From positions 1 through 44,274 of the forward strand of contig JBNKLG010000012.1 in NCBI GenBank assembly GCA_050292235.1: 44,274 bases of DNA. Direction: 5' to 3'. Position numbers and translations under genes: made by a program. Of the stretch, positions 41,432 to 44,274 are shown piece after piece (position 1 is the first letter of the stretch; the number at the start of each line of letters is the position of its first letter). Below the pieces are notes generated by a model. It worked only from the letters and a program-made list of their open reading frames with translations. It did not search any database and had not been told where the DNA came from. Origin of the DNA: JBNKLG01 sp050292235. Lineage in GTDB: Bacteria > Pseudomonadota > Gammaproteobacteria > Chromatiales > Chromatiaceae.

Positions 41432-42822
41432 TGGCTCTGCTCCGTCGTGGTTCTCCAGGGGGCCGGTTGGCGCACCGACTGCCAGATGGGGCTTTCGATG
41501 GTCAGCGCCAGTTGTCGCGCCAGCTCCACCATGCCGACATATCCGGCATAGCCAAACTCGCGTTCCTGATTGATATCGAGGAAGGGAATCCGCGCCTTGA
41601 GCGCGGTGTACATGTTGCGACCACCGGCGATGAGCACATCCACCTTCTGCTCGCGCACCCGGTCGATCAGGGCACGCGGGTTGCCCTCCTCCAGCATCAC
41701 CGCATCCTCGCCCATGAGTTCGCGGATACGGGCCTTGTCCTCCTCGGTGGATTTGCGGGTGCCGGTGGCCACCACCTCCATCCCCAGATCCTGCAGGGCG
41801 GCGATCACCGACCAGGATTTGACCCCGCCGGTATAGAGCAGCACCCGCTTGCCCGCCAGACGTTCGCGCCAGGGGGCCAGTTGCTCGGCAATCTTGGCCT
41901 CTTCGCGGGCGATCAGCGCCTCGGTGCGCTGGGTCAGATCGGCATCGTCGATCAGACGGGCAAAATCGCGCAGCGCCTGGGAGACATCGCGCACCCCATA
42001 AAAGCTCCCCTCGAACCAGGGGGTTTCAAAAGACTCTTTCAACTTGCGGGCGACGTTCACCATCGCCTTGGAGCAGACCATCATGTTGGCCTCGCTGCGA
42101 TGCATGGTCTGCACCTCGCGGAACCGGGCATCGCCAGAGAGGGTGCAGAGCACGCGCAGCCCCAGCTTATCCAGCAGCGGCAGCACATACTACAGCTCGC
42201 CGGCGATGTTGTACTCGCCCACCAGGGCAATGTCGTGGATCTTGTGCCCCGCCTCAGCGGCAGCAGGTGGTAGTGGATCCGGCTCGCGGGTGCCGCAGAC
42301 ATATTTCACCATCGCCTCACCGGCGATGCGGTTACCCAGATTCTTGGTGCCATAAAAACCGGCGCAATCCACCGGCACCACCGGCGTACCCCAGCGCTCG
42401 GCCGCCGCCTTACAGACGGCCTCGATATCATCGCCAATCAGCGCAGGAACGCAGGTGTTATAGACAAAGACCGCCGCCGGGCTGTGGCTGTCGATGGCCT
42501 GCTTAATCGAGTGAAACAGACGCTTCTCACCCCGCCCCATGATCACATCCTGCTCCGTCAGATCGGTCGTCATCCCGATACGGAAGGTGCGCGGCCCGCT
42601 GGAGCGGGTGCCCCGGTTATCCCAGGAACTGCCTGCACAGGCGATGGAACCGTGAACGATATGGGCCACATCGGCGATGGGCAACAGGGCAATCTGTGCC
42701 CCATCAAAGGCACAACCACCAGCGGTAGCCCCCGGCTTGGGTTTGGCACAACCCGACTTCGCCTTGTTGTTATGGGCACAGGCCGGTTCATCCAGAAGAG
42801 CAGCGATATCTTTTTGTTTCAT
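41428..42822 (-). pseudogene. nifE: nifE with an in-frame amber stop (TAG) in place of tryptophan
   Basis: NifE is the alpha-like subunit of the NifEN scaffold. Read through, the frame codes 464 residues and matches NifE end to end: MKQKDIAALLDEPACAHNNK, SIACAGSSWDNRGTRSSGP, FVYNTCVPALIGDD, then GEYNIAGEL-stop-YVLPLLDKLG, and TGGVKSWSVIAALQDLG, SGGRNMY-like AGGRNMYTALKARIPFLD. The TAG is at 42190-42192, where other NifE have Trp (GEFWHV), a single TGG-to-TAG change. No frameshift is seen and both halves are otherwise intact. It may be a true mutation, a read error or a suppressed codon. The ribosome site of the ATG is weak. Confidence 0.93.
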
Positions 42823-42857
42823 GGCAAACAGAGGTTTATGGCTGATAGTTTGTTAGA

Positions 42858-42872
42858 GCAAAGGGTGTGCCA
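42858..42872 (-). promoter_or_regulatory. sigma-54 promoter of the nifE operon
   Basis: Read leftwards the sequence is TGGCACACCCTTTGC, which fits the -24/-12 consensus TGGCAC-N5-TTGC exactly. Transcription should start about 12 bases beyond, near 42847, leaving a short leader of about 25 bases before the nifE ATG. Confidence 0.9.
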
Positions 42873-42917
42873 TGAGTTATATGTTTGTTTTTAATAAACA
42901 ATGCTGGAGTGCACATT

Positions 42918-42933
42918 TGTCGGAAAAGCGACA
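42918..42933. promoter_or_regulatory. NifA upstream activator site (TGT-N10-ACA)
   Basis: TGTCGGAAAAGCGACA is TGT-N10-ACA, the NifA binding consensus, and its inner bases are also partly symmetrical. It is centred about 79 bases upstream of the predicted start of the sigma-54 promoter, within the usual range. No further copy was found in this gap. The DNA between site and promoter is AT-rich, as expected for a bendable linker. Confidence 0.85.
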
Positions 42934-42990
42934 TTGGCGGATTTGTGTCAGGGGGTTTGGGCGCTCAACATCCATCGACAGCCCCACTCC

Positions 42991-43015
42991 AACCAAAGAT
43001 TGACAATCTTTGGTT
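42991..43015. promoter_or_regulatory. palindromic operator of parDE
   Basis: The 12-base arms AACCAAAGATTG and CAATCTTTGGTT are perfectly symmetrical around one A. The palindrome covers the -35 box of the parDE promoter, so antitoxin (or the toxin-antitoxin complex) bound here should block transcription, as is usual for type II toxin-antitoxin operons. Confidence 0.82.
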
Positions 43016-43028
43016 GTCTACCTAGCAT
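43000..43028 (+). promoter_or_regulatory. sigma-70 promoter of parDE
   Basis: A perfect -35 box TTGACA (43000-43005) stands 17 bases from TAGCAT (43023-43028), a fair -10 box. The start would be near 43035, about 20 bases before the antitoxin ATG. The -35 box lies inside the palindromic operator. Confidence 0.75.
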
Positions 43029-43056
43029 TCTTTCATAACCCCCCTTGGAGACCACC

Positions 43057-43317
43057 ATGCACGTATCCTTAACCCCGGAACTTGAATCCCGCGTTAAAGC
43101 CAAGGTGGAGAGCGGCCTCTATAACAATGCCAGTGAAGTCATCAGAGATGCACTGCGCTTTATGGAGACGCACGAGGAGTGGATTCACGAGATCAAACTG
43201 GCCCAGTTACGTGAACACCTGAAGGTTGGCATCGACCAACTGGATCGTGGTGAAGGTTTCACCATCGAATCCAATACCGCCCTTGACACCCTGTTTGATC
43301 GCATCAAGGACGAGTAG
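43057..43317 (+). CDS. parD: ParD-type antitoxin
   Basis: This 86-residue antitoxin starts at ATG 43057 with GGAG upstream. It has a ribbon-helix-helix N-terminus: MHVSLTPELESRVKAKVESG followed by LYNNASEVIRDALRFMETHE, the conserved S-E-V-I-R-x-A-L-R of ParD. The C-terminal half (KLAQLREHLKVGIDQLDRGE) wraps the toxin. It is expected to repress its own promoter through the palindrome upstream. The toxin gene follows 2 bases after its stop. Confidence 0.94.
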   Translation: MHVSLTPELESRVKAKVESGLYNNASEVIRDALRFMETHEEWIHEIKLAQLREHLKVGIDQLDRGEGFTIESNTALDTLFDRIKDE

Positions 43318-43319
43318 CC

Positions 43320-43619
43320 ATGACGCGGCACCAACTCGTCATTTCGCCACAGGCGAAAGTTGACCTTAGAGAGATTTACCCATATGGACGACGCCATTGG
43401 GGACAAGTCCAATCTGACCGCTACCTGACAAGCCTAAAAAACCTACTCTGGTCGGTCACTGAACAGCCACAATTGGGGGTCGAGCGATCTGATCTATTGC
43501 CGAATTTGAGAAGTTTGCCGACCCAAAGCCACACCGTATTTTATCGCACGACCAACAACCGGGTTGAAATCATCCGCATACTGCATGGCCGCCAGGACCC
43601 TGGTCGGCATTTGAAATAA
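43320..43619 (+). CDS. parE: ParE/RelE-family toxin
   Basis: This 99-residue toxin is of the ParE/RelE superfamily: QLVISPQAKVDLREIYPYGR, the tryptophan-rich RRHWGQVQSDRYLTSLKNLL, and a C-terminal HTVFYRTTNNRVEIIRILHG with the R-I-L-H-G-R-Q-D ending typical of ParE. ParE poisons DNA gyrase. It is fully intact. The conventional position after the antitoxin is seen, with a 2-base gap. Confidence 0.94.
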   Translation: MTRHQLVISPQAKVDLREIYPYGRRHWGQVQSDRYLTSLKNLLWSVTEQPQLGVERSDLLPNLRSLPTQSHTVFYRTTNNRVEIIRILHGRQDPGRHLK

Positions 43620-43657
43620 TGGCATTTCGCTTGGTTTGATTTCGGGGTAACCAGTAG

Positions 43658-43683
43658 GTTGGGCAAAGCGCAGCATGCCCAAC
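43658..43683. repeat. 26-base palindromic repeat, copy 2
   Basis: It matches the copy at 23320-23345 with one difference (CAGCAT against CAGCGT). It lies 38 bases after parE. Both copies lie just after a gene, and the arms GTTGGGC and GCCCAAC are intact in each. Confidence 0.8.
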
Positions 43684-43802
43684 GATGCAGTGACCGACCA
43701 ATCCTGTCATTCAAAGTGTCACCGCAATCCCAAAGACATCGGACTTCAATTCCGCTCAATCAGCATCTATCAACCGCAATCGATCCACCGGACTTTGCAC
43801 CG

Positions 43803-44264
43803 TCACCCCAGGCTTGTTCTGCTACGGATCAACCTTGCCGTTGCCGTGAGAACGTCATTACTACCAGAGCCAGAGGGGAATTTCACTGCTGAATATTGGG
43901 CCGCCACAACCTCAGGAGGAATCTCTTTGGACAACGGCTCTTTCACAGGGGTATATTCGACGTAGGCCTCTTTCCAGTAACCCCAATCAACGGTTTTTGC
44001 GAGGGCAGTTGCAGACAGATCGACGAACAGTAGCTGCAGTGCATCCACCATTTGCTGGTACTGCCAAGCGTTCAAAGAAACGTTATGCGATTGGCGCTGA
44101 AAATAGGCCTCGAGATCCGAAGCAGAAAAATCTGGTAACCGCTTCCCAGGGTTCTGCTTGAGGAAATCCTCAACACGTTTAACGTACCAGCGTTGCCGGT
44201 GTTCTGGGATTCCCTTGTGAGACAGTAAGTCGAGATATTTTTGCCAATTAGAGGGAGCAGTCAT
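43803..44264 (-). pseudogene. truncated integron/phage integrase, N-terminal domain only
   Basis: The 153-residue frame has the SAM-like core-binding N-terminal domain of tyrosine recombinases, close to integron integrases of gammaproteobacteria: NWQKYLDLLSHKGIPEHRQR, YVKRVEDFLKQNPGKRLPDF, LNAWQYQQMVDALQLLFVDL. It ends with TATARLIRSRTSLG and a stop just where the catalytic domain should begin. The catalytic R-H-R-Y residues are therefore missing. The remaining DNA up to parE (43620-43802) shows no further integrase frame, so the 3' part is lost. The start is ATG 44264 or 44273, and the true 5' context is at the window edge. Confidence 0.85.
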
Positions 44265-44274
44265 GAGAATCATC

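Noticed and set aside
42267..42273. A possible frameshift in nifE besides the TAG
   Set aside because: The frame continues without shift on both sides of 42190; only the stop codon interrupts it.
1..44274. CRISPR arrays
   Set aside because: No regularly spaced direct repeats were found; the repeats seen are single palindromes.

Overview
The window looks like a chromosome segment of a nitrogen-fixing gammaproteobacterium, probably a sulfur-oxidiser or a relative within or near the Chromatiales. This is inferred from the mix of genes: the icd/cspD/clpSA and rluE/mnmA neighbourhood typical of Gammaproteobacteria, pilU, acnB, ornithine-lipid genes, a ccm cluster and a nifENX operon. Only protein-level recognition was possible, so the genus is not settled.

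Layout. 1-13.6 kb is mostly housekeeping: clpA (cut by the window edge) and clpS divergent from cspD, icd, pilU-rluE, two membrane proteins of unknown role, mnmA, the olsB-olsA pair for ornithine lipids, acnB followed by a SpoIIE-type phosphatase, and a LysR regulator. 13.7-23.3 kb holds small secreted proteins, an EamA transporter, tRNA-Arg(ACG) with a structured trailer, agmatine deiminase, a hemerythrin-PAS-HD-GYP protein, ribB under an FMN riboswitch, an RlpA-like lipoprotein, panD and aguB. The two agu genes together convert agmatine to putrescine. 23.3-29 kb has short palindromic repeats, a TrpD-like protein paired with a Rieske protein, ccmABCDE (no ccmFGH follows), a VanZ-like protein and a CZB-domain protein.

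29.1-37.3 kb is the most unusual part. Two divergent gene sets each end in a secreted caspase-like protease. Leftwards: sigma-like factor, membrane anti-sigma-like protein, VanX-type D,D-dipeptidase, and caspase with a C-terminal glycan-binding-like domain. Rightwards: CHASE2-adenylate cyclase, FecR-like protein, and caspase with YARHG and SH3-like domains. I infer an envelope-sensing regulatory system with protease effectors; its function is not known to me.

37.4-42.9 kb is a leftward nif operon (nifE, nifN, nifX, the DUF269 protein, a CCE_0567-type protein, fdxB, a 2Fe-2S ferredoxin, two unrecognised genes) behind a clear sigma-54 promoter and a NifA-type upstream site. nifE carries an in-frame TAG where the family has tryptophan. 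The right end has a parDE toxin-antitoxin pair with a palindromic operator and a truncated integrase, suggesting a mobile-DNA boundary next to nif.
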